A stretch of DNA of 64,000 nucleotides from Paracoccus aminovorans (GTDB taxonomy: Bacteria; Pseudomonadota; Alphaproteobacteria; Rhodobacterales; Rhodobacteraceae). Positions 1-9,491 of the stretch are shown here, piece by piece. Both the position numbers and the translations under genes were made by a program. Numbering within the stretch: position 1 is the first letter of the stretch; each line of letters begins with the position of its first letter. The stretch spans positions 1,685,686 to 1,749,685 of the forward strand of contig NZ_KQ955208.1 of NCBI RefSeq assembly GCF_001546115.1, written 5' to 3'. The notes beneath the pieces were generated by a model. The model was given only the letters and a program-made list of their open reading frames with translations, was not told the origin of the DNA and ran no database searches.

Positions 1-1046
1 TGCGAGCAGCAGGCCAGGATATAGCCTGCCTCGATGTCGTCGTCGGTGATGCCGCCGTTGTGGACCATATGCACCTCGCCCGAGGTCTTCCTGATCTTGC
101 AGGTGCCGCACAGGCCGAAGGTGCAACCCGAGGGGATGTTCAGCCCGTTCGCCTTGGCCACCGCCAGCACCGTGTCGGTCTCGGCGCATTTCGCGGTGAT
201 GCCCGAGGCGGCAAAGGTGATCTGCGCGCCGGCGGCATCGTCCAGCACCACGTCGTCCAGCACCGGGGCATCGGATTCGGTGCGGATCGGGGCGCCGAAG
301 CTTTCCTGATGGTAATGGTCCATGTCGAAGCCGAGCGCGATCAGCATGTCGCGCACCGCCTGCATGAAGGGCTCGGGGCCGCAGCAGAACACCTCGCGTT
401 CCAGGTAGTCGGGCGCCATCAGGCCCAGCATGATCTGGTTCAGCCGGCCGCTGTAGCCGTGCCAGGTGCGAAACGGGTCGCTTTGTTCGATGGTAAAGCG
501 CAGCTGCAGGCCGGGCACGCGGTCGGCCATGCCTTCCAGCCGCTGGCGGAAGATGATCTCGCTGGGGGTGCGGGCGGCGTGGACAAAGACGATGTCCGGC
601 ATCTCGCCCGAATCCCAGGCCCAGGTCGTCATCGACATGACCGGGGTGATGCCGGATCCGGCCGAAATGAACAGGTATTTCGGCGCCTCGTGCTTGACGA
701 AGCTGAAGATGCCGCTGGGCCCATAGGCCTTGAGCCGCATCCCCGGCCGCAGGTGGTCCAGCATCCAGCGCGTGCCGATGCTGTCGGGACCGGCCTTGAC
801 CGTCACCGAGATCGACAGCGGCCGCGACGGGCTGGAGCTGATGGTATAGGTGCGCTGGACGTTGCCGCCCGGCACCGGCAGGTCCAGCGTGATGAACTGC
901 CCCGGCTGATAGTCGAACCAGGCCCCCGAGGGCGCGCGAAAGGTGAAGGTGGCGGTGTCCGTGCATTCGGGCACCACCATCACGCATTCCAGCGGCTCGT
1001 CGTCCTTCCAGGGCCGGTCGCCGAATGCCTTGACCAGGACCGCCAT
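1..1046 (-). CDS. gbcB: Glycine betaine monooxygenase reductase subunit, C-terminal end cut by window edge
   Basis: Feeds electrons from NAD(P)H to the Rieske oxygenase GbcA, which demethylates glycine betaine to dimethylglycine. The 348 codons present begin MAVLVKAFGDRP and show a flavin-binding barrel (RTYTISSSPS), a nucleotide-binding region ending in the CCGPEPFM motif, and a C-terminal plant-type 2Fe-2S domain with the CTFGLCGTCKI cysteine cluster. The last cysteine region runs into the window edge, so the stop codon is not seen. The start codon overlaps the stop of gbcA by one base (TAATG), so the two are translationally coupled. A generic Rieske-oxygenase reductase is the alternative reading. 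Confidence 0.85.
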   Translation of the reverse strand, partial: MAVLVKAFGDRPWKDDEPLECVMVVPECTDTATFTFRAPSGAWFDYQPGQFITLDLPVPGGNVQRTYTISSSPSRPLSISVTVKAGPDSIGTRWMLDHLRPGMRLKAYGPSGIFSFVKHEAPKYLFISAGSGITPVMSMTTWAWDSGEMPDIVFVHAARTPSEIIFRQRLEGMADRVPGLQLRFTIEQSDPFRTWHGYSGRLNQIMLGLMAPDYLEREVFCCGPEPFMQAVRDMLIALGFDMDHYHQESFGAPIRTESDAPVLDDVVLDDAAGAQITFAASGITAKCAETDTVLAVAKANGLNIPSGCTFGLCGTCKIRKTSGEVHMVHNGGITDDDIEAGYILACCS

Positions 1047-2284
1047 TATTCCGCCGCCATCGCCGGGGTGGGGGACAGGCGGCCGATCATGGTGTCGGCA
1101 TACCAGTCGATGAACTGCACCACGCCCTCTTCCTGGATCGAGGAATAGGGGCCCGGCTCATAGGCCGGCGACAGGATGCCCTTCTGGTTTTCCTCGACGA
1201 CCTGGCGGTCCTCGTCATTGGTGTTGATCCAGACGGTGGTCAGGTCCTCGATATTGTAGTCCACGCCCTCGACCGCGTCCTTGTGCACCAGCCAGTTCGT
1301 GGTGACCTGGGTTTCGGTCGGGCTGATCGGCAGCACGCGGAAGACGATGGCGTGGTCGGCCAGGAAGTGGTTCCAGGTGTTCGGATAATGGAAGAACAGC
1401 AGGCTGCCGGCGTCGTTGAAGGGCATGCTGCCCATGCGCTTCGCGACCGCGGCCTTGGTGCTCATGGTGTAGCTTTCGGCGTTGTTCAGCAGCGGGATGC
1501 GGGCCAGGCGCCATTGCATCTTGGGGTGGTTGACGAAGCGCGAGGGCAGGCCGGCCTCTTCGCAGCGCTTCCAATGCGCCAGGATGTCGGGGCTGGCGCT
1601 GTCGGGGCCTTCCATCGCGGTCATGTTCGGGTTGTCGGAATAGGTCCGGCAGAGAGAGGGGTGGCTGCCGCCGCAATGATAGCATTCGCGGTTGTTCTCG
1701 ATCACCAGCTTCCAGTTGCCGTTCTCGATGATGGTCGAGGAATAGGCCACCTTGGCATCGGCCAGCGCACTGGGCGCCAAGTAGGACATCAGCTGCTTGG
1801 CCACATCGGCGATGGCGGGCGGCACCTCGGCCAGGCAGATGAAGACCATGCCGTTCAGGTCCACGCAATGCACCGGCTTCAGCCCGAATTTCGAGGCGTC
1901 GAAATCGTCGCCCATGTCGCGGGCATAGAGCAGCTTGCCGTCCAGCTCATAGGTCCACTGGTGATAGGGGCAGACCAGCTTCGGGGTCGAGCCGTTCGGC
2001 TTGGAGCACAGGCGCTGGCCGCGGTGGCGGCAGACGTTGTGGAAGGCCCGCACCTTGCCGTCGCCGCCGCGCACGATCAGCACCGGATAGGCGCCGACCT
2101 GCATGGTGGCATAGTTGCCGGTCTTGGGAATCTCGCAGGCCGGAACGGCGAACAGCCATTCCTTGTACCAGATCTGCGCGAGGTCGGTCTGGAAAACGCC
2201 CTCGTCGCAGTAAAGATCGCGGGGCAGCGCGAAATTCTTCTGGCGGTTGGCGAGTTGGTTCAGGATCTCGACTGTGTTCAGCAT
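1046..2284 (-). CDS. gbcA: Glycine betaine monooxygenase, Rieske oxygenase subunit
   Basis: Oxygenase component that removes a methyl group from glycine betaine, releasing formaldehyde. The 412-residue protein has the Rieske ligands C85-x-H87 (CRHRG) and C105-x-x-H108 (CPYHQW), and a mononuclear iron region around NNRECYHCGGSHPSL. The length fits the GbcA family. It is first in a two-gene operon with gbcB. The formaldehyde released would enter the glutathione pathway encoded at 16-20 kb. Other ring-type or choline/carnitine Rieske oxygenases are possible, but the reductase pairing and the sequence favour glycine betaine. Confidence 0.85.
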   Translation of the reverse strand: MLNTVEILNQLANRQKNFALPRDLYCDEGVFQTDLAQIWYKEWLFAVPACEIPKTGNYATMQVGAYPVLIVRGGDGKVRAFHNVCRHRGQRLCSKPNGSTPKLVCPYHQWTYELDGKLLYARDMGDDFDASKFGLKPVHCVDLNGMVFICLAEVPPAIADVAKQLMSYLAPSALADAKVAYSSTIIENGNWKLVIENNRECYHCGGSHPSLCRTYSDNPNMTAMEGPDSASPDILAHWKRCEEAGLPSRFVNHPKMQWRLARIPLLNNAESYTMSTKAAVAKRMGSMPFNDAGSLLFFHYPNTWNHFLADHAIVFRVLPISPTETQVTTNWLVHKDAVEGVDYNIEDLTTVWINTNDEDRQVVEENQKGILSPAYEPGPYSSIQEEGVVQFIDWYADTMIGRLSPTPAMAAE

Positions 2285-2498
2285 GGCTTGATTCCGCTGG
2301 CTATGGGGGACGTGCTGTTTTCAGGAATGCACCCGTTTTCGCCGCCAGCGCTCTTCAAATACGACGCATGGATGACGCAAACGGATCACGCCGCGCGCGA
2401 TTTCGTGCGCGGCCGCCGAAAGCCGCCGCGGGCCGGGTTGCCAGCCCCGGCGGCGCGGCGCAAGCTTGGCGCAGGGATCCGGGCGAAGAGGGCGGGCC

Positions 2499-3521
2499 AT
2501 GCGGCGCAGGACTGGGTTGGGAATCGTCGCCGCGCTGGCGCTGCTTCTGGCCGGCAATGCGCTGGCGCAGCAGGCGGCCGACAACCCGGGGCCCTCGTTC
2601 TTTCGCATCGGCACCGGTAGCACGGCGGGCACCTATTATCCCATCGGCGGTTTGCTGGCCCAAGCGATTTCGGCGCCGCCGGGAGCAAGGGCCTGCGCCG
2701 AGCCGGGCGAATGCGGCGTGCCGGGGCTGGTCGCCTCGGCCCTGGCCTCGACCGGATCGGTGGCGAATGCCGAGGCGGTGCAGGGCGGGGCGCTGGAATC
2801 GGGCTTCGTCCAGGGCGACGTCGCCGCCTGGGCCTATTCCGGCGGCGGGATCTGGCAGGACAGGCCCAAGGCCGACAAGCTGCGCGCCATCGCCAATCTA
2901 TACCCCGAGGCCATCCATCTGGTGGTGCGCGACGGCGCGCAGATCGAATCGGTCGCCGACCTGCGCGGCAAGCGGGTATCGCTGGACGAGCCCGGCTCGG
3001 GCACGCTGGTCGATGCCCGAGCCATCCTGGCCGGGGCCGGGCTGTCCGAACGGGACATTTCACCCCTCTATTTGACGCTGGACGAGGCCGGCGCGGCAAT
3101 GCAGCAGGGCCAGCTTGACGCGCTGTTCTTCGTCGGCGGCTATCCGGCCGGCGCCATCGCGGAACTCGCCAGCCAGCAGCCGATCCGCATCCTGCCCATC
3201 GACGGCGCGCTGGCCCAGGGGCTGATGGGCGAGCACGGCTTCCTGGCCCGCGCCACGATCCCGGCCAGCACCTATGACGGACAGGACGCCGATGTCGCGA
3301 CGATCAGCGTCGGCGCGCAGTGGATCACCTCGGCCGACCAGCCCGAGGCGCTGATCCACGACATCACCCGGGCGCTGTGGAGCGCGCGCAGCCGCCGGCT
3401 GCTGGACGCCGGCCACGCCCGGGGGCGCGACATCGCGCCCGATCGTGCATTGCAAGGCATCGGCATCCCGCTGCATCCCGGCGCCGCGCGCTATTACCGC
3501 GAAGCCGGCCTGCTGAAGTGA
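2499..3521 (+). CDS. TAXI-family TRAP transporter solute-binding protein (orphan)
   Basis: Predicted periplasmic binding protein of 340 residues. The N-terminus (MRRRTGLGIVAALALLLAGNALAQ) is a clear Sec signal peptide, and this ATG was preferred over an upstream in-frame one that would place charged residues before the signal. The motif RIGTGSTAGTYYPIGG is typical of TAXI proteins, as are the downstream VADLRGKRVSLDEPGSGT and LDALFFVGGYP segments. No DctM/DctQ-type permease is in the window, so it either works with a permease elsewhere or has a different role. The ligand is unknown; relatives bind glutamate-like or aromatic acids. It lies immediately left of the putative origin. Confidence 0.8.
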   Translation: MRRRTGLGIVAALALLLAGNALAQQAADNPGPSFFRIGTGSTAGTYYPIGGLLAQAISAPPGARACAEPGECGVPGLVASALASTGSVANAEAVQGGALESGFVQGDVAAWAYSGGGIWQDRPKADKLRAIANLYPEAIHLVVRDGAQIESVADLRGKRVSLDEPGSGTLVDARAILAGAGLSERDISPLYLTLDEAGAAMQQGQLDALFFVGGYPAGAIAELASQQPIRILPIDGALAQGLMGEHGFLARATIPASTYDGQDADVATISVGAQWITSADQPEALIHDITRALWSARSRRLLDAGHARGRDIAPDRALQGIGIPLHPGAARYYREAGLLK

Positions 3522-3931
3522 AGGCCCGCGCGGGCGGTTCGGCATAACCCTGTGGATAAGCCGCCGCGACTCACCCGGCATGGATTGTGGAGATCCGGCC
3601 TGCCCGCGCCGGCCTGTGCATGACCCCGCCGCGGCCCGCGTGAACGAAACGGGTTTGTCCCCATGTAGAAAACCCGCCGGATCGCCGTCAACAGTCTGTG
3701 GACAAGAAAATCTTTCACAAATTTATCCACAGAGGTCTTTGTCACAATATGCTGATTTCACTTCGGTAATTTCTTAACGAATGGTTAACGGGATTTTTCT
3801 CCCCAACCGGCTGCGGCTGGGGAGATCTGCCGTGGAACAGCGCAATCCCGTCATCCACAGGCCCAACAACAACATCATCTTTCTTTATCTTCTTTCTTTT
3901 TTGTTAGAGGAGATGGCCTCGGAGGTGCCCG
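3522..3931. other. oriC: Putative chromosomal replication origin (oriC)
   Basis: A gene-free stretch of 410 bases. It holds perfect DnaA boxes TGTGGATAA at 3551-3559 and TTATCCACA at 3723-3731. One-mismatch boxes are at 3697-3705 (TGTGGACAA) and 3851-3859 (TCATCCACA), with a weaker TTGTCCCCA at 3655-3663. A CtrA-type site lies at 3774-3788. From about 3861 to 3905 there is a T-rich, low-GC run (ctttctttatcttctttc) suited to duplex unwinding. The right flank, hemJ-rho-mnmE-mnmG-rsmG-parA-parB with parS sites, is the usual neighbourhood of alphaproteobacterial origins. No other stretch in the window has this set of signals. GC-skew was not measured. Confidence 0.8.
3774..3788 (+). promoter_or_regulatory. 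CtrA-type binding site in the origin region
   Basis: TTAACGAATGGTTAA is an exact match to the TTAA-N7-TTAA consensus bound by the cell-cycle regulator CtrA. It lies between the second perfect DnaA box and the AT-rich run. In Caulobacter such sites overlap the origin and repress initiation. Whether CtrA binds here is inference. Confidence 0.5.
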
Positions 3932-4378
3932 ATGACCGATTTCCTGTCCCTCGCTTACCCTTGGGTGAAGGCGCTGCATGTCATGGCGGTGATTTCCTGG
4001 ATGGCCGGGCTGTTCTACCTGCCCAGGCTGTTCGTCTATCACGTGGAACGCGGCCAGAACGGCGCCGAGCCGGGGCAATCCTTTGCGATCATGGAGCAGA
4101 AGCTGCTGCGGATGATCATGAACCCGGCGATGGTGGTCAGCTGGCTGGCCGGGCTGGCGCTGGTCATGACGCCCGGCATCGTGGATTGGAGCATGGTCTG
4201 GCCCTGGACCAAGGCGGCGGGCGTGCTGGGGATGACCTGGTTTCACATGTGGCTGTCCGGGCAGCGCAGGGCGCTGTTGTCCGGGCGCGGGCTGAGCGGG
4301 CGCCGCTACCGGATGATGAACGAAGTGCCGACGCTGCTGATGGCGCTGATCGTGCTCTCGGTGATCGTGAAGTTCTGA
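3932..4378 (+). CDS. hemJ: Protoporphyrinogen oxidase HemJ, membrane protein
   Basis: Oxidises protoporphyrinogen IX to protoporphyrin IX in heme synthesis, in the inner membrane. The 148 residues contain four predicted membrane segments. Conserved family features are visible: KALHVMAVISWMAGLFYLPRLFVYH with His16, and EQKLLRMIMNPAM. The ATG at 3932 follows a purine-rich stretch. The gene sits between the putative origin and rho, where hem genes are commonly found in this class. No hemE is next to it in this window. Confidence 0.85.
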   Translation: MTDFLSLAYPWVKALHVMAVISWMAGLFYLPRLFVYHVERGQNGAEPGQSFAIMEQKLLRMIMNPAMVVSWLAGLALVMTPGIVDWSMVWPWTKAAGVLGMTWFHMWLSGQRRALLSGRGLSGRRYRMMNEVPTLLMALIVLSVIVKF

Positions 4379-4382
4379 AGAA

Positions 4383-4411
4383 TTGACTCGCGGCCGCTTT
4401 CTGCCTATGTG
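4383..4411 (+). promoter_or_regulatory. Candidate sigma-70 promoter of rho
   Basis: TTGACT at 4383-4388 and TATGTG at 4406-4411 are separated by 17 bases and lie in the 122-base gap between hemJ and rho. The resulting leader of about 80 bases would suit the autoregulated leader known for rho. Found by eye only. Confidence 0.5.
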
Positions 4412-4500
4412 AGCCCTGTCCGCCGTCCGGCGGAATCTTTCCAGACACAGTTTTTCGCGCGGCCCGGTCCGACCCCGGCACTTGCGCGCATAGGCGAGAC

Positions 4501-5772
4501 ATGACCGAAGAACGTCTTAACCTGTCCGATCTCAAGGCCAAGAGCCCGGCCGACCTGCTGTCGATGGCCGAGGAGTGGGAGATCGAGAACGCCTCGACCA
4601 TGCGCAAGGGCGAGATGATGTTCTCGATCCTCAAGGAGCATGCCGAGGAAGGTTACGACATCGGCGGCGACGGCGTGCTGGAAGTGGTCCAGGACGGTTT
4701 CGGCTTCCTGCGCTCGACCGAGGCGAACTATCTGCCCGGCCCCGACGATATCTATGTCAGCCCCGACATGATCCGCCAGCATGCGCTGCGCACCGGCGAC
4801 ACCGTCGAGGGCGTGATCCGTGCGCCGGGCGAGAACGAGCGTTACTTCGCCCTGACCAAGGTCGAGCGGATCAATTTCGAGGATCCGGAAAAGGCGCGCC
4901 ACAAGGTCGCCTTTGACAACCTGACGCCGCTTTATCCGAATGAGCGGCTGAAGATGGAAATCGAGGATCCGACGATCAAGGATCGCTCGGCCCGGATCAT
5001 CGACCTGGTGGCGCCGATCGGCAAGGGCCAGCGCTCGCTGATCGTGGCGCCACCGCGCACCGGCAAGACCGTGCTGCTGCAGAACATCGCGCATTCGATC
5101 GCCAACAATCATCCCGAATGCTACCTGATCGTGCTGCTGATCGACGAGCGGCCGGAAGAAGTGACTGACATGCAGCGCTCGGTCAAGGGCGAGGTGGTTT
5201 CCTCGACCTTTGACGAGCCGGCCAGCCGGCACGTCGCCGTGTCCGAGATGGTGATCGAAAAGGCCAAGCGGCTGGTCGAGCACAAGCGAGATGTGGTGAT
5301 CCTGCTGGATTCGATCACAAGACTTGGTAGAGCCTTCAATACCGTGGTGCCCAGCTCGGGCAAGGTCCTGACCGGCGGCGTCGACGCCAACGCCTTGCAG
5401 CGCCCGAAGCGGTTCTTCGGCGCGGCGCGGAATATCGAGGAGGGCGGCTCGCTGACCATCATCGCCACGGCGCTGATCGACACCGGCTCGCGCATGGACG
5501 AGGTGATCTTCGAGGAATTCAAGGGCACCGGCAACAGCGAGATCGTGCTGGACCGCAAGGTCGCCGACAAGCGCGTGTTCCCGGCCATGGACATCCTGAA
5601 ATCCGGCACCCGGAAAGAGGAACTCCTGGTCGATTCCAAGGACTTGCAGAAGACTTACCTGCTGCGCCGCATCCTGAACCCGATGGGCACCACCGATGCG
5701 ATCGAGTTCCTGATCTCGAAGCTGAAGCAGACCAAGACCAACGGCGAATTCTTCGATTCGATGAACGCCTGA
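4501..5772 (+). CDS. rho: Transcription termination factor Rho
   Basis: Hexameric RNA-dependent ATPase/helicase that releases RNA polymerase at Rho-dependent terminators. The 423 residues match the usual length. The N-terminal part has the RNA-binding cold-shock-like segment ([15 protein letters not shown]). The P-loop APPRTGKT is near residue 185, and the Walker B strand [10 protein letters not shown] follows. The gene stands alone behind its own leader, 16 bases ahead of mnmE. Confidence 0.97.
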   Translation: MTEERLNLSDLKAKSPADLLSMAEEWEIENASTMRKGEMMFSILKEHAEEGYDIGGDGVLEVVQDGFGFLRSTEANYLPGPDDIYVSPDMIRQHALRTGDTVEGVIRAPGENERYFALTKVERINFEDPEKARHKVAFDNLTPLYPNERLKMEIEDPTIKDRSARIIDLVAPIGKGQRSLIVAPPRTGKTVLLQNIAHSIANNHPECYLIVLLIDERPEEVTDMQRSVKGEVVSSTFDEPASRHVAVSEMVIEKAKRLVEHKRDVVILLDSITRLGRAFNTVVPSSGKVLTGGVDANALQRPKRFFGAARNIEEGGSLTIIATALIDTGSRMDEVIFEEFKGTGNSEIVLDRKVADKRVFPAMDILKSGTRKEELLVDSKDLQKTYLLRRILNPMGTTDAIEFLISKLKQTKTNGEFFDSMNA

Positions 5773-5788
5773 CGGCGCGGAGGATGCG

Positions 5789-7045
5789 GTGGACACGATC
5801 TTTGCCGAGGCAACGCCTCCTGGCCGGGGGGGCGTTTCCGTTGTTCGTCTGAGCGGTCCGCAGGCGCGGTCCGCGGTGGAATCGCTTGCCGGTCCGCTGG
5901 CGCAACCGCGCCTGGCCGTTGTGCGGCCATTGCGGGATGGCGACGATCTGATCGATCGCGCCCTGGTGATCTGGTTTGCCGAGGGCCACAGCTTCACCGG
6001 TGAAGAAGTCGCGGAACTGCATCTGCATGGCGCACCGGTCATTGCAAGCCGATTGACCGAGGCCCTGCTGCAACGCGGCCTCCGGCGCGCTGACCCGGGC
6101 GAGTTCACGCGTCGGGCCTTCCTGAACGGACGGATGGATCTGGCCGAGGCCGAAGGCCTGGCGGACCTGCTTTCCGCCGAAACAGAAGCACAACGCCGCC
6201 TGGCCATGCGCGCCACCGAGGGCGAGTTGAGCGAAAAGGCGGATAGCCTGCGAGCCAGCCTGATTCGCGCCGGCGCCCTGGTCGAGGCCAGCATCGACTT
6301 TGCCGATGAGGAAGTTCCCGACGAAATACCCGGCGAGGTGTTTCAGATCGTCGAAGCGGTCCAGGCGGAAATCCGACACATGCTGGCTCGCTATCCCGCA
6401 ACCGAGCGCTTGCGGCAGGGCTATGAAGTGGCGATCATCGGGCCTCCGAATGCCGGAAAATCGACGCTGCTCAACCGGATCGGGCAAAGAGACGTCGCGC
6501 TGGTTTCGGATATTGCCGGAACGACGCGCGATATTCTTGAACTGCGCACCGACCTTCGTGGCCTGCCGGTCACATTTCTGGACACCGCGGGACTTCGCGA
6601 AAGCCAAGACGTCATAGAGGCCATGGGAATTTCCCGCGCCAGAGCTCGCGCCGAGGCCTCGGACCTGCGCATCCATCTTTCGCCGGAAGGAATGCCGAGC
6701 GAACCTTGGGGGCCGGACGACATTGTGGTGCGTTCCAAGAGCGATCTTTCACAAGCCGAGGGGCTGTCAGTCTCTGCGGCTACCGGGCAGGGGGTCGCAG
6801 AACTTCTCGACCTGGTCTATGATCGGTTGCGAATCCGGGCGGCCGATTCCGGCCTGATCAGCCACAAGCGTCAGGCGGAGGCGCTGGAGCGTGCTCATGA
6901 AGCGCTTCAGTTGCCCATGCGATCGCCTGAGTTTGTTGCCGAATCGCTTCGCCAGGCCATTCAAGCTCTGGCCGCGATGGTCGGCCGGATTGGCGCGGAA
7001 GAATATCTGGACGAGATTTTCAGCTCGTTCTGCATCGGAAAGTAG
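5789..7045 (+). CDS. mnmE: tRNA uridine-5-carboxymethylaminomethyl(34) synthesis GTPase MnmE
   Basis: With MnmG it modifies the wobble uridine of certain tRNAs. The start is GTG ([15 protein letters not shown]), with GGAGG-like sequence just upstream. The 418-residue protein has the N-terminal formyl-THF-binding domain, a GTPase domain with P-loop GPPNAGKST (218-226) and DTAG switch, and the conserved C-terminal C415-I-G-K. It is somewhat shorter than the E. coli protein (454). It is followed after 8 bases by mnmG, whose start lies in a parS site. By eye, the third codon positions here are less GC-rich than in flanking genes. Confidence 0.96.
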   Translation: MDTIFAEATPPGRGGVSVVRLSGPQARSAVESLAGPLAQPRLAVVRPLRDGDDLIDRALVIWFAEGHSFTGEEVAELHLHGAPVIASRLTEALLQRGLRRADPGEFTRRAFLNGRMDLAEAEGLADLLSAETEAQRRLAMRATEGELSEKADSLRASLIRAGALVEASIDFADEEVPDEIPGEVFQIVEAVQAEIRHMLARYPATERLRQGYEVAIIGPPNAGKSTLLNRIGQRDVALVSDIAGTTRDILELRTDLRGLPVTFLDTAGLRESQDVIEAMGISRARARAEASDLRIHLSPEGMPSEPWGPDDIVVRSKSDLSQAEGLSVSAATGQGVAELLDLVYDRLRIRAADSGLISHKRQAEALERAHEALQLPMRSPEFVAESLRQAIQALAAMVGRIGAEEYLDEIFSSFCIGK

Positions 7046-7061
7046 GGTTTCACGTGAAACA
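7046..7061. other. parS: parS centromere site 1 (ParB binding), overlapping the mnmG start
   Basis: GGTTTCACGTGAAACA differs at one position from the near-universal chromosomal parS palindrome TGTTTCACGTGAAACA. The GTG start codon of mnmG (7054) is in the middle of the site. It lies about 3.3 kb from the putative origin and 2.4 kb from parAB. Confidence 0.9.
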
Positions 7062-8913
7062 ATTCGATGTCGTGGTGATTGGTGGCGGCCATGCCGGAGT
7101 CGAAGCTGCCATGGCTTCGGCCCGCATGGGCGCGGAAACAGCCCTGGTTACGCTGCGCCTGGAAGATCTTGGCACAATGTCTTGCAATCCGGCGATCGGC
7201 GGCTTGGGCAAAGGTCATCTGGTGCGTGAAGTGGACGCGCTGGATGGCGTCATGGGCCGACTCGCTGATGCTGCCGGAATCCAGTTTCGCTTGCTGAACC
7301 GACGCAAGGGGCCGGCTGTCCAAGGGCCGCGTGCCCAGGCGGATCGCCAGCTCTACCGTTCCGCCGCCCAAGCGGCCGTGCTCTCGCAGCCCAATCTTGC
7401 CCTTGTTCCGGGCGAGGCGGCCGAGTTGCTGCACGAGAACGGTAAGATCCACGGTGTCCGGCTCAGCGATGGCAGTGAACTCGCCGCGCAGCAAGTGGTG
7501 CTGACGACGGGAACATTCCTGAACGGGCTTATCCATATCGGAGATGTAACACGCCAAGCAGGCCGCTGGGGCGATCCGGCCTCGCAATCCCTTGCCGCCT
7601 CGCTTCGTCCGTTGAACTTGCCCGTAGGGCGGCTGAAGACGGGCACGCCACCAAGGCTCGAACGGCGCAGCATCGACTGGGGTATCCTCGAGCAACAGCC
7701 TGGCGATGACGAGCCGGTCGTCTTCTCCTATTTGAACAGCGGCCCGCAGGTGCGGCAGATCAGTTGCTCGATTACGCATACCAATGCCACGACGCATCGG
7801 ATTATACAGGATAATCTAAGCCGCTCCGCGATGTATGGCGGTCGGATCGACGGGGTCGGGCCGCGCTATTGCCCTTCGATCGAGGACAAGGTCGTTCGCT
7901 TCGCCGACAAGGAGTCTCACCAGATTTTCCTGGAGCCTGAGGGTTTGGACAGTGATCTCGTCTATCCCAACGGCATTTCAACCTCGTTACCAGAAGAAGT
8001 CCAGCTGGCTTATGTCCGTTCCATTCGGGGGCTTGAAGAGGCAGTCATCGCGCAACCCGGTTACGCGGTCGAATATGATTACGTCGACCCTCGCGCCTTG
8101 ACGCCGACTTTGCAAGTCAAATCCCTGGCCGGCCTGTTCCTGGCAGGACAGATCAACGGCACGACGGGATATGAGGAAGCCGCGGCGCAGGGGTTGGTCG
8201 CCGGGTTGAATGCGGCTCTGCGTGCGCAAGGCCGGCCGGCCCAGGTTTTCAGCCGTTCACAAAGCTACATCGGCGTCATGATCGACGATCTGGTGACACG
8301 CGGGGTCAGCGAACCCTATCGCATGTTTACGTCCCGCGCCGAGTTCAGGCTCTCCCTGCGTGCGGACAATGCCGACCAGCGCCTTACGCCGTTGGGACTG
8401 GAGATCGGATGTGTTGGGCACGTTCGACGCGAAGCCTTCACCGATAAGATGCGGCGGTATTCTGCGGCGCGAGCCCGCGCCGAAGCGGTCAGCTTCACAC
8501 CCACCGAATTGGCGCGATTTGGCTTGGACGTCCGGCATGATGGGGTCCGGCGTAGCGTGTTTGCCTTGCTCGCCCAGCAGGAGTTCTCCGCAGAGCAGGT
8601 TTTGCAGCTGGATGAACAGCTTGCGCAGGAGGGCCAGGGTATTCTTGTCCAATTGGCCACTGACGCGCTGTATCAGCAATATACGCAGCGGCAGGAGCGG
8701 GACGCAGAGATGCTTCGGAGGGAAGAGGCTGTACGCATCCCCGACAGCTTTGATTACGCCTCGGTTTCCGGGCTTTCCAACGAACTTAAGGCGAAGCTGC
8801 AACGTTTCCGCCCGCAAACCTTGGCGGCAGCAGGACAGATCGAGGGGATGACGCCGGCCGCCTTGACGCTCATCCTGGCCTTGATCCGGGCCGAGCAGCG
8901 GCGCAGTGCATGA
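7054..8913 (+). CDS. mnmG: tRNA uridine-5-carboxymethylaminomethyl modification enzyme MnmG
   Basis: FAD-dependent partner of MnmE in wobble uridine modification. The 619 residues match the family. The FAD motif GGGHAG is at 10-15, followed by [16 protein letters not shown] and the second dinucleotide region [11 protein letters not shown]. The GTG start is set by AGTAGGG six bases upstream and lies inside parS site 1. The stop overlaps the rsmG start (ATGA). The mnmE-mnmG-rsmG-parA-parB order is the standard origin-proximal block. Confidence 0.96.
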   Translation: MKQFDVVVIGGGHAGVEAAMASARMGAETALVTLRLEDLGTMSCNPAIGGLGKGHLVREVDALDGVMGRLADAAGIQFRLLNRRKGPAVQGPRAQADRQLYRSAAQAAVLSQPNLALVPGEAAELLHENGKIHGVRLSDGSELAAQQVVLTTGTFLNGLIHIGDVTRQAGRWGDPASQSLAASLRPLNLPVGRLKTGTPPRLERRSIDWGILEQQPGDDEPVVFSYLNSGPQVRQISCSITHTNATTHRIIQDNLSRSAMYGGRIDGVGPRYCPSIEDKVVRFADKESHQIFLEPEGLDSDLVYPNGISTSLPEEVQLAYVRSIRGLEEAVIAQPGYAVEYDYVDPRALTPTLQVKSLAGLFLAGQINGTTGYEEAAAQGLVAGLNAALRAQGRPAQVFSRSQSYIGVMIDDLVTRGVSEPYRMFTSRAEFRLSLRADNADQRLTPLGLEIGCVGHVRREAFTDKMRRYSAARARAEAVSFTPTELARFGLDVRHDGVRRSVFALLAQQEFSAEQVLQLDEQLAQEGQGILVQLATDALYQQYTQRQERDAEMLRREEAVRIPDSFDYASVSGLSNELKAKLQRFRPQTLAAAGQIEGMTPAALTLILALIRAEQRRSA

Positions 8914-9491
8914 TTGTTTCACGTGAAACAGAGCGCCTGGAGGCGTTCGCGGGACTGCTCAGAAAGTGGAACCCGGCAATCAATCTTATTGCGCCGAGCA
9001 CGGTGGATCAGCTCGAATCCAGACACATCGCCGATGCGCTTCAGCTTGCGCGTCTTGCGCAGCCCACACCCGACCTATGGCTGGATCTCGGATCGGGTGG
9101 CGGCCTGCCAGGTTTGGTCATTGCCATTGCGCATCCCCAGATTCCAGTGCGGCTGCTTGAGAGCGATCAACGGAAAGCGGCATTTTTGCGCAACGCGATT
9201 CGAGAACTGGCGCTTCAGAATGCTGACGTGATCTGTCGGCGCATCGAAATGGCCGACAGGCAGAATGCCGCGAATATCAGCGCGCGGGCGCTTGCCCCGC
9301 TGCCCCAGCTCATGGCATATGTGGATCGACATCTTTCGCCAGAGGGGACGGCTTGGCTGATGAAGGGCCGGAATTGGCAGAAAGAGGTCGCTGAAGCTCG
9401 CAAAGCTTGGAGTTTCGACATGAAGGCGCATCAAAGCAGCACTGATCCAGATGCTGCCATTCTGGAGATCACGGGAATCCGCCATGTCTGA
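8910..9491 (+). CDS. rsmG: 16S rRNA (guanine(527)-N7)-methyltransferase RsmG
   Basis: SAM-dependent methyltransferase acting on G527 of 16S rRNA. It has 193 residues, with the SAM motif [10 protein letters not shown] at about 59-68. Codons 3-7 (VSRET) are the parS palindrome read in frame, a signature often seen in this gene. The start overlaps the mnmG stop by four bases, and its own stop overlaps the parA start by eight. Confidence 0.95.
   Translation: MIVSRETERLEAFAGLLRKWNPAINLIAPSTVDQLESRHIADALQLARLAQPTPDLWLDLGSGGGLPGLVIAIAHPQIPVRLLESDQRKAAFLRNAIRELALQNADVICRRIEMADRQNAANISARALAPLPQLMAYVDRHLSPEGTAWLMKGRNWQKEVAEARKAWSFDMKAHQSSTDPDAAILEITGIRHV
8915..8930. other. parS: parS centromere site 2, inside the rsmG start
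   Basis: TGTTTCACGTGAAACA, a perfect 16-base palindrome identical to the consensus parS. It begins five bases after the rsmG ATG, so it is translated as part of the protein. ParB encoded 1.3 kb downstream should nucleate here. Confidence 0.95.

Noticed and set aside
60..2620. Plus-strand open frames opposite gbcB and gbcA
   Set aside because: The minus strand encodes clear Rieske oxygenase and reductase motifs; the plus frames have none.
3781..4386. 201-codon plus-strand frame beginning in the origin and overlapping hemJ
   Set aside because: It is out of frame with hemJ, has no recognisable domain, and starts with no ribosome site inside AT-rich origin DNA.
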